A stretch of DNA of 64,000 nt from NCBI RefSeq assembly GCF_001584185.1, contig NZ_CP013234.1, positions 682,001 to 746,000 on the forward strand. Reading direction: 5' to 3'. The stretch's first letter is position 1; every line of letters starts with the position of its first letter. Under the pieces are notes generated by a model. It saw only the letters and a program-made list of their open reading frames with translations, was not told the DNA's origin and searched no databases. This DNA comes from Collimonas pratensis (GTDB lineage: Bacteria; Pseudomonadota; Gammaproteobacteria; Burkholderiales; Burkholderiaceae_D). Positions 55,346 through 64,000 of the stretch are shown piece by piece. The translations under genes were made by a program, and so were the position numbers.

Positions 55346-56437
55346 TCAGACGTTGAACAGGAAGTTCAACACGTCCCCATCCTTGACCACATATTCCTTG
55401 CCTTCAGCGCGCATCTTGCCGGCTTCCTTGGCGCCTTGCTCGCCCTTGTGGCTGATGAAATCGTCGTAGGCGATGGTCTGGGCGCGGATGAAGCCGCGTT
55501 CGAAATCGGTGTGGATCACGCCGGCTGCCTGCGGGCCGGTGTCGCCGACATGGATGGTCCAGGCGCGTACTTCCTTGACGCCGGCGGTGAAGTAGGTCTG
55601 CAGGCCGAGCAGCTTGAAGGCGGCGCGGATCAGGCGGTCCAGGCCAGGTTCTTCCATGCCCATGTCGGCCAGGAATTCGTGCTTGTCGGCTTCGTCGAGA
55701 TCGGCGATTTCCGATTCGATCGCTGCGCAAATGGCCACGATAGGGGCGTTCTGCGAAGCGGCGTAAGCGGTCAGCTGATCCAGCAGCGGGTTATTGGTGA
55801 AGCCGTGGTCGGAGACGTTGGCAACATACATGGCAGGCTTGGCGGTGATCAGGCACAGCGGCTTGATCAGGGCCATTTCTTCGGCGTCGAGGCCGCAAGC
55901 GCGCACCGGCTTGGCCTGGTCCAGCTCCGGCATCAGGCGTTCCAGCAGGGCCACCAGCTTGGCGGCATCCTTGTCGCCGGAGCGGGCTTTCTTGTTTTCG
56001 CGGTGGATGGCTTTTTCCACCGTGCCCATGTCGGCCAGCGCCAGTTCGGTCTGGATCACGTCGATGTCGTCCAGCGGATTGATCTTGCCGGCGACGTGGA
56101 TCACGTTGTCGTCTTCAAAGCAACGCACCACGTTGACGATGGCGTCGGTTTCGCGGATGTGGGCCAGGAACTGGTTGCCCAGGCCTTCGCCCTTGGAGGC
56201 GCCCGCCACCAGGCCGGCGATGTCGACGAATTCCACAGTTGCCGGCAGGATGCGTTCCGGCTTGACGATCTCGGCCAGCGCCTTCAGGCGTGGATCCGGC
56301 ACCTCAACCATGCCGACGTTTGGCTCGATGGTGCAGAAAGGGTAGTTTTCCGCCGGAATGCCCGCTTTGGTCAGGGCATTGAAGAGGGTGGATTTGCCGA
56401 CGTTTGGTAGGCCGACGATGCCGCATTTGAGACTCAT
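55346..56437 (-). CDS. ychF: Redox-regulated ATPase YchF (Obg family)
   Basis: Ribosome-associated P-loop ATPase, 363 residues. The start [25 protein letters not shown] holds the P-loop, and [17 protein letters not shown] is G3. The normally GTP-specific NKxD is replaced by NVSD, as in all YchF proteins that prefer ATP. The C-terminal TGS-like domain includes [23 protein letters not shown]. It is the last gene of the minus-strand housekeeping block, next to pth as in E. coli and many others. Confidence 0.97.
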   Translation of the reverse strand: MSLKCGIVGLPNVGKSTLFNALTKAGIPAENYPFCTIEPNVGMVEVPDPRLKALAEIVKPERILPATVEFVDIAGLVAGASKGEGLGNQFLAHIRETDAIVNVVRCFEDDNVIHVAGKINPLDDIDVIQTELALADMGTVEKAIHRENKKARSGDKDAAKLVALLERLMPELDQAKPVRACGLDAEEMALIKPLCLITAKPAMYVANVSDHGFTNNPLLDQLTAYAASQNAPIVAICAAIESEIADLDEADKHEFLADMGMEEPGLDRLIRAAFKLLGLQTYFTAGVKEVRAWTIHVGDTGPQAAGVIHTDFERGFIRAQTIAYDDFISHKGEQGAKEAGKMRAEGKEYVVKDGDVLNFLFNV

Positions 56438-56500
56438 GATTTGGACTTTACAGAGTGAAGTATTGAATTAACCCGCTATTTTACCGGAAGCCGATGCTGA

Positions 56501-56666
56501 GGCCCTGTCAGGAAATAAATTGAGCATTTGGGCGGCCGTAGCTGGCGCGCTGCTGCCGCTGTTACGTTCGCCACCACTTGCAGTGCTCGCACTGCGGCGC
56601 GTCGGGCGCCTTGCATCGCATCCAGCTACGACCGCCCAAATGCCCAATTTATCCCCTAACAGGCCC
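56501..56666. repeat. Long imperfect inverted repeat, ~45-bp arms (MITE-like)
   Basis: Left arm 56501-56545 reads GGCCCTGTCAGG, ATAAATTGAGC, ATTTGGGCGG and GTAGCTGG. The right arm 56622-56666 is its complement with a few mismatches, and a 76-base GC-rich loop lies between. It fills most of the 269-bp gap between ychF and pth. The long, closely matching arms with no coding capacity suggest a small non-autonomous element or dispersed repeat. Confidence 0.75.
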
Positions 56667-56706
56667 TTAAACCGTAAGCAATCGGTTTAAAGGCTGGCAG
56701 CAATTT

Positions 56707-57291
56707 TTATCTGGCGGTATGCAACTGCATGGTCGCCGCTTCGAACTTGCCTTCGCACAGCATGGGAATGATCTGCAGGCTGTCGGTAATTGCCTCTTCG
56801 ATCAGCACTTGCTCATCCTTGCGCGGCCGGTGCAGCACGAAATCGGCGACCACCTGCTGCAGGTTAAGCGTGCGCGGATGGCCTATGCCCAGCCGCAGGC
56901 GCCAGTAATCCTGGGTGCCGAGCGCGGCCGTGATGTCTTTCAAGCCATTGTGGCCACCCGAGGAGCCGCCTTTTTTCAGCTTGGCGCTGCCGGGCGGCAG
57001 GTCCAGCTCGTCATGCACTACCAGGATCTCTTCCGGCGCTATCTTGTAGAAGCGCGCCAGGCCGCCGACCGACTGGCCGGAGCGGTTCATGAAGGTCTGC
57101 GGCTCCAGCAGCCAGACTTCCTGGCCGGCGATGCTGCTCTTGGCGAGGAAGGCGTTGAAGCGCGCTTCCCGCGCCAGCTTGCAGCCGAGATCGTTGGCCA
57201 GGTTATCGACCAGCCAGAAACCGGCGTTGTGGCGCGTTTGTTCGTATTCCGGACCGGGATTGCCGAGGCCGACGATGAGGCGGATGGACAT
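56707..57291 (-). CDS. pth: Peptidyl-tRNA hydrolase
   Basis: Releases tRNA from dropped-off peptidyl-tRNA in the cytoplasm. It has 194 residues from ATG 57291 ([26 protein letters not shown]); the frame continues upstream but with unrelated residues. Catalytic His20 is in TRHNAG, Asn and Asp are in [12 protein letters not shown] and [10 protein letters not shown], and [14 protein letters not shown] is the substrate loop. It follows rplY, the usual pairing, with a terminator between. Confidence 0.97.
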   Translation of the reverse strand: MSIRLIVGLGNPGPEYEQTRHNAGFWLVDNLANDLGCKLAREARFNAFLAKSSIAGQEVWLLEPQTFMNRSGQSVGGLARFYKIAPEEILVVHDELDLPPGSAKLKKGGSSGGHNGLKDITAALGTQDYWRLRLGIGHPRTLNLQQVVADFVLHRPRKDEQVLIEEAITDSLQIIPMLCEGKFEAATMQLHTAR

Positions 57292-57353
57292 GGTTGCTTG
57301 ATTTTCGTATAAGTGGCTAGCGCAGATTATAGAAGATGCGGAGGCCAACAATA

Positions 57354-57380
57354 AAAAACCCGCCACGAAGGCGGGTTTTT
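57354..57380. terminator. Rho-independent terminator between rplY and pth
   Basis: AAAAACCCGCC (57354-57364) pairs with GGCGGGTTTTT (57370-57380), loop five bases. It ends rplY transcripts on the minus strand; pth then needs read-through or its own promoter. Confidence 0.88.
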
Positions 57381-57417
57381 CAGCCAGAAAATAAGCCTCT
57401 GGCAAATACAGCGACTA

Positions 57418-58035
57418 TTACTTCTTGTCGGCAGCGTCAGCAGCAGGAGCGGCAGCAGCTTCGGCTTCAGCTTCGACCTTGCCTGCAGGGATCGATGCAG
57501 TAGCGATAGTCAGGTTTTCTTGCGATACAGCCGAAACGCCCTTAGGCAGCTTCAGGTCAGCCAAGTGGATCGAATGACCGACTTCGATGCTGGTCAGGTC
57601 GACTTCAACGAACTCTGGCAGGTCAGCTGGCAGGCAAGTGATTTCCAGTTCAGCCAGAACGTGGCTGATGATGGCGCCGGACAGTTTCACTGCAGGAGCA
57701 ACTTCTGCATTGATGAAGTGCAGCGGGACCTTGACGTGGATTGCCTGTTTGGCATCGACGCGCTGGAAGTCAGCGTGCAGGACCAGTTGCTTGTATGCGT
57801 GGACTTGGAAGTCGCGCAGCAGAACTTTCTGTACCGCGCCGTCGATTTCGAGGTCGAGGATCGAGGAGTGGAAAGTTTCTTTTTTCAGCGCGTGGTACAG
57901 CGCATTGTGGTCCAGCGAGATATTGACCGGCGCGTCGGAACCACCATAAACGATACCTGGTGTTTGGCCAGCATTGCGCAGGCGGCGGCTCGCTCCGGTC
58001 CCCTGCTCTTTGCGTACAAATGCGATTACTTTCAT
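57418..58035 (-). CDS. rplY: 50S ribosomal protein L25/general stress protein Ctc
   Basis: 5S rRNA-binding ribosomal protein of 205 residues. The N-terminal L25 domain ([31 protein letters not shown]) is followed by the C-terminal TL5/Ctc beta domain, and the tail ([17 protein letters not shown]) is low-complexity. This long form is normal in beta-proteobacteria. A GCCGGAT/ATCCGGC hairpin (58054-58071) and a terminator lie just upstream in its leader, so it may be transcribed separately from prs. Confidence 0.96.
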   Translation of the reverse strand: MKVIAFVRKEQGTGASRRLRNAGQTPGIVYGGSDAPVNISLDHNALYHALKKETFHSSILDLEIDGAVQKVLLRDFQVHAYKQLVLHADFQRVDAKQAIHVKVPLHFINAEVAPAVKLSGAIISHVLAELEITCLPADLPEFVEVDLTSIEVGHSIHLADLKLPKGVSAVSQENLTIATASIPAGKVEAEAEAAAAPAADAADKK

Positions 58036-58075
58036 TTTGAAGCTCCATTGTGTGCCGGATAGAAATCCGGCGGTA

Positions 58076-58101
58076 AAAACCCTCCGCGACCAGAGGGTTT
58101 T
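58076..58101. terminator. Rho-independent terminator between prs and rplY
   Basis: AAAACCCTC (58076-58084) pairs with GAGGGTTTT (58093-58101) around an eight-base loop. It is positioned after prs on the minus strand, 75 bases downstream of its stop. Confidence 0.75.
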
Positions 58102-58166
58102 GTTAACCTGCTACGTCCGCCTTTCGGCTGGCGCAGCAGGGAATACGAATTCAGTATGCTGAATAT

Positions 58167-59117
58167 TTACTCAGCAAACAGCGACATCACCGAATCGCCC
58201 TTGGTGATACGCTTGAACGTTTCGGCCAGCAAGCTGGCGCATGTCAGCTGGCGGATCTTGCCGCAAGCCTTGGCTTCCGCCGACAGCGGGATGGTGTCGA
58301 CCACGACCAGTTCATCCAGCGGCGAATTGACGATGCGCTCGAGGGCAGGGCCGGACAGGACCGGGTGCGTACAGTAAGCAACCACTTTCTTGGCGCCGCG
58401 CTCTTTCAACACTTCGGCGGCCTTGGTCAGGGTGCCGGCGGTATCGACCATGTCATCCATGATCACGCAGTTGCGGCCTTCGACTTCACCGATGATGTTC
58501 ATGACTTCCGACACATTCGCCTTCGGACGGCGCTTGTCGATGATCGCCAGGTCGCAGTTCAGGCGCTTTGCCAATGCCCGGGCGCGCACCACGCCGCCGA
58601 CGTCCGGCGAGACGACCAGCAGGTCGTCGTAGTTCTTGCTTACCAGGTCGCCCAGCAAAATCGGCGATGCGTAGATGTTATCTACCGGAATATCGAAGAA
58701 ACCTTGAATCTGGTCAGCGTGCAAGTCCATGATCAGGACCCGTTCGACGCCGGCTTCCTGCAGCATGTTGGCCACCACCTTGGCGGAAATCGCCACCCGC
58801 GCCGAACGCGGACGACGGTCTTGCCGTGCATAGCCGTAGTATGGGATCGCGGCGGTGATGCGGCCGGCGGATGCACGCTTGAGCGCATCGACCATCAACA
58901 TGATTTCCATCAGGTTGTCGTTGGTCGGCGCGCAAGTCGATTGCAGCACGAACACATCCTTGCCACGTACGTTCTCGTTGATCTCGACCATCACTTCGCC
59001 GTCGGAGAATTTGGTAACGTTGGCTTTGCCTAGCGGAATACCGAGTTGCTTGACAACTCCAATAGCTAGTTCCGGGTTTGCGTTGCCGGTAAAAACCATC
59101 AGGTTTTCGTTTGCCAT
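58167..59117 (-). CDS. prs: Ribose-phosphate pyrophosphokinase
   Basis: Makes phosphoribosyl pyrophosphate from ribose 5-phosphate and ATP; 316 residues, hexameric family. The N-terminus [17 protein letters not shown] and the loops [15 protein letters not shown] (catalytic, His/Arg region), [17 protein letters not shown] and the PRPP motif [13 protein letters not shown] are present. It is preceded by tRNA-Gln and ispE, the standard order. ATG 59117 follows a purine-rich AGGGAA. Confidence 0.97.
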   Translation of the reverse strand: MANENLMVFTGNANPELAIGVVKQLGIPLGKANVTKFSDGEVMVEINENVRGKDVFVLQSTCAPTNDNLMEIMLMVDALKRASAGRITAAIPYYGYARQDRRPRSARVAISAKVVANMLQEAGVERVLIMDLHADQIQGFFDIPVDNIYASPILLGDLVSKNYDDLLVVSPDVGGVVRARALAKRLNCDLAIIDKRRPKANVSEVMNIIGEVEGRNCVIMDDMVDTAGTLTKAAEVLKERGAKKVVAYCTHPVLSGPALERIVNSPLDELVVVDTIPLSAEAKACGKIRQLTCASLLAETFKRITKGDSVMSLFAE

Positions 59118-59289
59118 GGAGTTCCCTGGATACTGTCGTTAAAAAGTTGAAAAGCCGACAATGCCAGACTGGTGCAGTCTTGCGTTGGCGGCTTATGTAT
59201 TCGCTGTGTGCAGTGTTGTATTTCTGATGCGGGTTAACTTATTGCCGCTATAAGACTAGTGCCTGCTGGACATTATTGTCCGTATTTAA

Positions 59290-59366
59290 TGGCAGGGGAA
59301 GAAGGATTCGAACCTTCGAATGCTGGAATCAAAATCCAGTGCCTTAACCAGCTTGGCGATTCCCCT
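59290..59366 (-). tRNA. tRNA-Gln (anticodon TTG)
   Basis: Minus-strand gene of 77 bases with an encoded CCA end. The acceptor AGGGGAA pairs with TTCCCCT, followed by G-CCA. The anticodon stem CTGGA/TCCAG closes the loop TTTTGAT with anticodon TTG (reads CAA and CAG). The T arm holds GGTTCGAATCC. It lies between ispE and prs, where tRNA-Gln is found in many beta- and gamma-proteobacteria. The rest of 59118-59447 has no gene. Confidence 0.96.
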
Positions 59367-59447
59367 ACGCAACTTGTTGTCTATCATAAATCCGCGCCAG
59401 CACTATCTGCTGCGCTTGAATCTGATGCTAAACCGAATTCTGTACAA

Positions 59448-60329
59448 CTAACTTTCCAACAATCCGGCGAGAGGATGTTCCTGCATCGCCTTGGCTTTCC
59501 ATGCTTTCCACTGGGAAGGCACCGATTTCAGCACCTTGTCAGCATCGTGTTCTTCGGTAAACGCACAAAAAACACAAGCACCTGAACCGGTCATCCTGGC
59601 TTCTCCGTAATTGCCCAGCCACTTGATGGCTTCTGCAACTTCCGGGAACTTGCTTACCGCCACGGCTTCCAGATCGTTTTTTCCGAAGAGCTTTTTAGTA
59701 CCTATCGAAAAGTCCGTCATTTTGACGGGTTTCGTACTCCTTGTCAATTCCGAAGATGAAAAAATTATTTCCGTCGGAATCGTTACGCCGGGCTGAATTA
59801 TAACGAACCATAGCCCGGGGGTGTCAAGCTTTTGTAGAGATTCTCCTATGCCTTCCGCGAAGGCATTCCGGCCGAACAGAAAAAACGGCACATCGGCGCC
59901 CAGTTGCAGGCCCAGATCCATCAGTTCCTGGCATGACAGGCCGCCTTGCCACAGATGATTGAGCGCCATCAGCGTGGTGGCTGCGTCGGAAGAGCCGCCG
60001 CCCAGTCCGCCGCCCATGGGCAGGTTTTTTTCGATGCCTATATTGGCGCCCAGCGGCGTGCCGGCAAGTGCGCTGTTTTTTTGCCGGAGCGCGCCTTGCA
60101 GCAAGCGGGCGGCGCGGACGATCAGGTCGCTTTCTTCCGGCACGCCCGGAATCTCGGTGCTGCGCCGGATCTGATCGTCATCGCGCAATTCAAAATGCAG
60201 CAAGTCATTGAAATCGACCAGCTGGAATACGGTTTGCAACAGATGATAGCCGTCCGGCCGGCGGCCGGTGACATGCAGGAATAAATTCAGCTTGGCTGGC
60301 GCCGGGCAGTTGTTCAGCGTACGGGTCAT
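59448..60329 (-). CDS. ispE: 4-diphosphocytidyl-2-C-methyl-D-erythritol kinase
   Basis: GHMP kinase of the methylerythritol phosphate (isoprenoid) pathway, 293 residues. [21 protein letters not shown] is the usual start, and the ATP loop [17 protein letters not shown] is near residue 102. A C-terminal [12 protein letters not shown] motif is present. It follows lolB by 22 bases, and tRNA-Gln comes after it. Confidence 0.97.
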   Translation of the reverse strand: MTRTLNNCPAPAKLNLFLHVTGRRPDGYHLLQTVFQLVDFNDLLHFELRDDDQIRRSTEIPGVPEESDLIVRAARLLQGALRQKNSALAGTPLGANIGIEKNLPMGGGLGGGSSDAATTLMALNHLWQGGLSCQELMDLGLQLGADVPFFLFGRNAFAEGIGESLQKLDTPGLWFVIIQPGVTIPTEIIFSSSELTRSTKPVKMTDFSIGTKKLFGKNDLEAVAVSKFPEVAEAIKWLGNYGEARMTGSGACVFCAFTEEHDADKVLKSVPSQWKAWKAKAMQEHPLAGLLES

Positions 60330-60351
60330 TGCGTGGTTCTGTGTGCGAGGT

Positions 60352-61023
60352 TCAGTGCGGCTGGCGGCTGCTGACGGCGATGCGGATCGCCACCTGGCCA
60401 GCCTGTTCGGTATTGCGCGCCAGGTCTATCCGTTTCGGATAGCTGTCGGCGGGCTTGTCCTGGTCTTGCCAGTTGCTGTACTGGATCAGCCATTTATCGG
60501 CGGTGGTGACGCTGAAGTTGCCGTCGGCGTCCGGGGTAGCCGTAAAGCGCCGGCCACCGGCATCTTCGCCGAAACCTTGCAGCCAGTCGCGCAAGCCGGC
60601 GATCGGCAGCGGCCAGCCCAGCGCCTGCACCGTCAGCGCATCGACATCGCTGGCGATGCGCGGCGGCTGGCCCGCTTGCTTCAGGGTGGCCTGGCCAGCG
60701 CCGATATTGATGGTGGCAAGCGTCTGTCCGAGTGGCGAGAGCAGGGTGATGTCGGTTTCCTGGCGGCTTTGCGACCAGGTGAAGCTGCCGTACACGGCCT
60801 GCTCCTTGCCGTCCTGCTGATAACGCAGCGACAGCCGGCCGCTGACGTCGATCGCTTGGCGATACGCGCGTGGGCCGGTGCTTGTTGTTGCAGCGGCAGT
60901 GCCGCCCGGCGTCGGCTGCAATGTGCCGCAGCCGCCTAATGCGATGGCGGCCAGCATCACAGTGCCGAGGCTTGCGCGGTGCAGGGCCGGCAGCATTGCA
61001 GTCTGGCCGAAGATGCGCATCAT
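60352..61023 (-). CDS. lolB: Outer-membrane lipoprotein insertion protein LolB
   Basis: Receives lipoproteins from LolA and places them in the outer membrane. It has 223 residues from ATG 61023, which overlaps the TPR gene stop (ATGA). The lipobox is ALGGC with Cys32, after a hydrophobic segment [10 protein letters not shown]. The mature part has [16 protein letters not shown] and [14 protein letters not shown], then WLIQYSNWQ, all usual in LolB. It sits between a TPR lipoprotein gene and ispE, the standard order in beta-proteobacteria. Confidence 0.93.
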   Translation of the reverse strand: MMRIFGQTAMLPALHRASLGTVMLAAIALGGCGTLQPTPGGTAAATTSTGPRAYRQAIDVSGRLSLRYQQDGKEQAVYGSFTWSQSRQETDITLLSPLGQTLATINIGAGQATLKQAGQPPRIASDVDALTVQALGWPLPIAGLRDWLQGFGEDAGGRRFTATPDADGNFSVTTADKWLIQYSNWQDQDKPADSYPKRIDLARNTEQAGQVAIRIAVSSRQPH

Positions 61024-62846
61024 AAGGTCGCGCGCAGTCGTGCCAGGGTGTTCTTCAAGGCGTCGTTCTGCGGATCTTTCTGCCGCACTTCGCGCCACAG
61101 TTTTTGCGCATCGGTTTTTTGACCCTTGACCCACAGCACTTCGCCCAGATGGACGGCGATTTCAGGATCGGGCAGCAAGCCGTAGGCGGTGCGCAACCGT
61201 GTTTCGGCTTCATCCAGGTTGCCCAGGCGGTACTGCACCCAGCCCATGCTGTCGACGATGAACGGATCTTGCGGCGCCAGGGTCAGCGCTTTCTGGATCA
61301 GGGTCAGTGCTTCCGGCAGGCGGATATTGCGCTCCGCCAGCGAATAGCCGAGCGCATTGTAGGCTTGCTGGTTTTCCGGGGCGATGGCGATCAGTTTGCG
61401 CAATGCGGTTTCCATGGCGCTCAGGTTGTCCAGCTTTTCCGCCATCATGGCGTAGTCGTACAGCAGGTCGGGATTGTCAGGCTGCGCCTTGAGGGCGGTT
61501 TCCAGCACCTTGAATGCTTCCTGCGGACGGTTGGCTTCGCGCAGCAGCTGTGCTTCGACCTGGGTGACCTGGGTCTTTTCACGTTCGCCGTTGGTGTCGA
61601 TTTCAGCCAGCACCCGGCGCGCGCCGTCGAGGTCGCCGCGCTTCGACAGCAGCTGGGCCCGGCGCAGCTGCGCATCCAGGTAGGCATCGCCCGGTTCGAC
61701 CTGCGCCAGCCATTTGAGGGCGCCGTCGATGTCGTTGCGGTCGGCGGCAATCTGCGCCAGGATCAGCAAGGCCTGCGTATTGTCGCGCGCCTCGTCCGGA
61801 TGCTTGCCGAGCTGGTCGACGTAAGTGCTGAGGTAGCGTTCGGCCGCCAGGGTGTCGCCGATCTGCGCATTCAGCAAGCCCAGCGCCAGCAAGGTGGTGG
61901 GGTCCTGCTTGTCGCCTTTCAGCAGGATTTCAAACTGGCTGCGGGCTTTCTCGTACTGTTTCTGGTCGATCAGGGTGCGGGCGTAAGCCACCCGCACTTC
62001 GCGCGAGCCGGGATATTTTTTCAGGAAATCGGTCAGGATGTGCTCGACTTCCGTACTATCCGCCACTTGCGCACTGGTCAGGATCGCCAGCTCGGAATCG
62101 GGTTTCAGGTTCAGGGCGATTTTCGCTTCTTCCTTGGCGCGCGCGGTATTGCCGCTGCTGAAGGCTTGCTGCGCTAGCGCCAGGTGGGCTTCGGCCATCG
62201 CCGTGTAAGGCGTCACCAGCTGTTCCAGCAGAGCGAAGGCGCCGGCCTTGTCTTGCGCCCGCGTCAGCAGGCGCTGGATCTGCAGCATCATGACGCCGCG
62301 TGCCTGCTGCGGCGCATCCTGCAAGCGTTTCTCCAGGATCGGCTTGGCTTCGACCAGGTTATTGCTGAGCATGATGAAGCCGAGATAGTACTGGGTCGCT
62401 TCTTCCGAATCCGGCGCAAGTTCGCGCCACAGGCGGATCGCCACCAGCGCTTCGCTGGCCTGTTTGGCGCTCAGCGCCATTTCGGCCGCGCGCCGCGCCA
62501 GGCGCGGATCGCGTGTCTGCTGGGCGGCGCCCAGCAAGGTCACATAGGCGGATTGCCAATTGCCGCGCTGGAAGGCGATTTCCGAACTGAGCACCTTGAA
62601 CAGGATTTCCTTGGTCAGCGGCACGGCCGGCAAGTGTTCTTCTGGCGGCTTGACCGGCATGGCCCGGGTCGCCAGCTTGCGCGCCTTGATCTGCTCCGGA
62701 CTGGCTGCCGAGCTTGCCGCCTGGCTTGCGGCGGAAGGGGTGTCAGCATTGGCGGCGGGGCTTGTGGCATCGTTGTTGCTTGGCGATACAGCGGCGCAAG
62801 CCGACAGCAGGGTAGAGAGCGTTACAATGGCAAGGGCTTTTTTCAA
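61020..62846 (-). CDS. TPR-repeat lipoprotein (tetratricopeptide)
   Basis: Protein of 608 residues with a lipoprotein signal (MKKALAIVTLSTLLSAC, Cys17), then a Ser/Ala/Pro-rich linker to about residue 60. Many TPR-type helical repeats follow (e.g. AYNALGYSLAERNIRLPEALTLIQKAL near 500). It is anchored in the outer or inner membrane, facing the periplasm. Its gene is the conserved upstream neighbour of lolB and ispE in Burkholderiales; the precise role is unknown, though a scaffold for envelope assembly is plausible. It is the first gene of this minus-strand block and divergent from mutM. Confidence 0.88.
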   Translation of the reverse strand: MKKALAIVTLSTLLSACAAVSPSNNDATSPAANADTPSAASQAASSAASPEQIKARKLATRAMPVKPPEEHLPAVPLTKEILFKVLSSEIAFQRGNWQSAYVTLLGAAQQTRDPRLARRAAEMALSAKQASEALVAIRLWRELAPDSEEATQYYLGFIMLSNNLVEAKPILEKRLQDAPQQARGVMMLQIQRLLTRAQDKAGAFALLEQLVTPYTAMAEAHLALAQQAFSSGNTARAKEEAKIALNLKPDSELAILTSAQVADSTEVEHILTDFLKKYPGSREVRVAYARTLIDQKQYEKARSQFEILLKGDKQDPTTLLALGLLNAQIGDTLAAERYLSTYVDQLGKHPDEARDNTQALLILAQIAADRNDIDGALKWLAQVEPGDAYLDAQLRRAQLLSKRGDLDGARRVLAEIDTNGEREKTQVTQVEAQLLREANRPQEAFKVLETALKAQPDNPDLLYDYAMMAEKLDNLSAMETALRKLIAIAPENQQAYNALGYSLAERNIRLPEALTLIQKALTLAPQDPFIVDSMGWVQYRLGNLDEAETRLRTAYGLLPDPEIAVHLGEVLWVKGQKTDAQKLWREVRQKDPQNDALKNTLARLRATL

Positions 62847-63000
62847 GGGACATATCCTAGCTTGTCAGCAGTGAGTTCTGAATTTCAGAGGTAACCCTGA
62901 TTTTACGCCCAACCCGGGAGCAATGCGCAGCGGCCGGCGGGAGTTTTGTTTCAAAAAATGTATCGGCGGCGCCTTGCTGATGCCGCCGTTTGTGTGTCGT

Positions 63001-63057
63001 GCTTGCTTAGCTGCTTATTAGCGGCCTGCTTAGTTACTTGTTTAGTTGCTTGTTAAC
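63001..63057. repeat. Short TTAGTTRCTTG-type direct repeats
   Basis: The words GCTTGCTTAG, CTGCTTATTAG, CTGCTTAGTTACTTG and TTTAGTTGCTTG succeed one another in the 296-bp gap between the TPR gene and mutM. Slippage origin is likely. No gene or clear palindrome is seen in the rest of the gap. Confidence 0.5.
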
Positions 63058-63142
63058 CGTTTATCTGATTAGCCGGAAGCTGGAGAGTTCGCGACAGAAT
63101 TTGTCAGTTGCTGCTCAAGCCTGTCTGCCGGAATAGAGACTT

Positions 63143-63964
63143 ATGCCAGAATTGCCTGAAGTAGAAGTGACCCGCCGCGGCGTTGCGCCGCATCTGGATG
63201 GCCGCGTAGTCACTGCTGTCACTTTTCGTCACAGCGGTTTGCGCTGGCCGTTCCCGCAAGATTTGCCGGCGCTGCTGATCGGCCGTCCGGTGCTGCGGGT
63301 CGAGCGCCGCGGCAAGTATCTGCTGCTGCGCTTCGATCACGGCACGCTGCTGATCCATCTCGGCATGTCCGGCCATCTGCGTATCCTGGAGCGCGGCACG
63401 GTGCCGCAAAAGCACGACCATTTCGATCTGGTCGTCGGCCCGCAGCTGCTGCGCCTGACCGACCCGCGCCGCTTCGGCGCCGTGCTGTGGCATGCCGACG
63501 CCGACGGTCCGCTGGAACAGCATGTGCTGCTGGCCGGCCTCGGACTGGAGCCGCTGGAGCAGGTTTTTTCGGCGCAGATTCTTTATCAGCAGACGCGCAA
63601 GCGCAGCGCGCCGATCAAGCAAGTGCTGCTGGCGGGCGACATCGTGGTCGGGGTCGGCAATATCTACGCTTCCGAAAGCCTGTTCCGCGCCGGCATCAAT
63701 CCGAAAACGGCGGCGCATCGCATCAGTCTGGCGCGTTATGAACGGTTGGTTGATGCCATTCGGATAATTTTAGCGGCGGCAATCGAGAAGGGCGGCAGCA
63801 CTTTACGCGATTTTATTGGTGCCGATGGCCAATCCGGCTACTTCCAACAGAGTTATTTCGTCTATGATCGTGCTGGGTTGCCGTGTAGAAATTGCGGAAC
63901 GCTGATTTCGCAGATCAAACAGGGGCAGCGGTCGACGTTTTATTGCAAGACCTGCCAGAAATGA
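63143..63964 (+). CDS. mutM: Formamidopyrimidine-DNA glycosylase (MutM/Fpg)
   Basis: Bifunctional base-excision repair glycosylase that removes 8-oxoguanine and formamidopyrimidines. It has 273 residues. The N-terminal catalytic Pro2-Glu3 ([13 protein letters not shown]) is intact, the helix-two-turn-helix region [19 protein letters not shown] is near 165, and the C-terminal zinc finger has Cys-x2-Cys (CRNC) and Cys-x2-Cys (CKTC) with spacing 16. It is divergent from the TPR gene. Confidence 0.97.
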   Translation: MPELPEVEVTRRGVAPHLDGRVVTAVTFRHSGLRWPFPQDLPALLIGRPVLRVERRGKYLLLRFDHGTLLIHLGMSGHLRILERGTVPQKHDHFDLVVGPQLLRLTDPRRFGAVLWHADADGPLEQHVLLAGLGLEPLEQVFSAQILYQQTRKRSAPIKQVLLAGDIVVGVGNIYASESLFRAGINPKTAAHRISLARYERLVDAIRIILAAAIEKGGSTLRDFIGADGQSGYFQQSYFVYDRAGLPCRNCGTLISQIKQGQRSTFYCKTCQK

Positions 63965-64000
63965 ATTCCAGAAATCATCATCAGAAAAATATCAGAAACG

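Overview
The window is GC-rich chromosomal DNA of a beta-proteobacterium of the order Burkholderiales, most likely an Oxalobacteraceae member (Collimonas/Herbaspirillum/Janthinobacterium-like). This is inferred from the housekeeping blocks (ftsX-ftsE-ftsY with rsmD-coaD-ferredoxin; mutM with TPR lipoprotein-lolB-ispE-tRNA-Gln-prs-rplY-pth-ychF) and from the style of the catabolic gene blocks. No transposase, integrase, phage gene, CRISPR array or rRNA was seen. Almost all genes look intact; ftsX is cut by the left edge.

Layout. 1-4.1 kb: cell division/SRP genes ftsX, ftsE, ftsY, then divergent rsmD, coaD and a 2[4Fe-4S] ferredoxin. 4.2-13.4 kb: a complete trans-4-hydroxy-L-proline route to 2-oxoglutarate (epimerase, three-subunit D-hydroxyproline dehydrogenase, deaminase, semialdehyde dehydrogenase) with two local regulators (PAS-AraC and GntR/FCD) and an orphan ABC binding protein. 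13.4-17.5 kb: MOSC protein, nitrilase-family amidase, LysR regulator and MFS transporter. 17.5-17.9 kb: an island of inverted and low-complexity repeats. 17.9-27.4 kb: an eight-gene minus-strand operon, rpiR-iaaA-gsiABCD-P1 peptidase-M55 D-aminopeptidase, which reads as a system for importing and cutting unusual peptides (isoaspartyl, beta-linked or D-residue). 27.7-32.7 kb: cupin protein, dicarboxylate/amino acid symporter, a MoaD-like protein coupled to an Asp-box beta-propeller, and a divergent MocR-type regulator. 32.8-33.9 kb: a tandem array of four ~306-bp units arranged as a duplicated dimer. 34-38.8 kb: FdhF/YdeP-type molybdoenzyme with a small winged-helix partner, LysR regulator and SDR. 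39-55.3 kb: TonB receptor, protocatechuate branch of the beta-ketoadipate pathway (pcaH, pcaG, pcaB, fused pcaCD), two IclR regulators, and a quinate/shikimate funnel (VOC protein, AroE-like dehydrogenase, dehydroshikimate dehydratase, AroQ, porin, two MHS transporters). 55.3-64 kb: housekeeping genes.

How the genes work together. AroE-like dehydrogenase, AroQ and the dehydratase would turn quinate/shikimate into protocatechuate; PcaHG, PcaB and PcaCD would take that to beta-ketoadipate (pcaIJ/F are not in the window). The two IclR genes carry the same 19-bp operator-like site (ATCGC-N9-GCGAT) in their divergent promoter regions, suggesting co-regulation of the two halves. The hydroxyproline block and the peptide operon together point to a collagen-, cell-wall- or plant/fungal-peptide-degrading lifestyle.

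The most unusual items are: the higher-order tandem repeat; the shared IclR operator; separate genes for the two domains that are fused in Pseudomonas QuiC, with a VOC partner that seems to have lost one metal ligand; an AroE-like enzyme lacking both carboxylate-binding serines; the MoaD-like/beta-propeller pair; and the peptide-scavenging operon with a 29-bp-arm hairpin inside it. Enzyme family calls rest on motifs read by eye; no database search was run.
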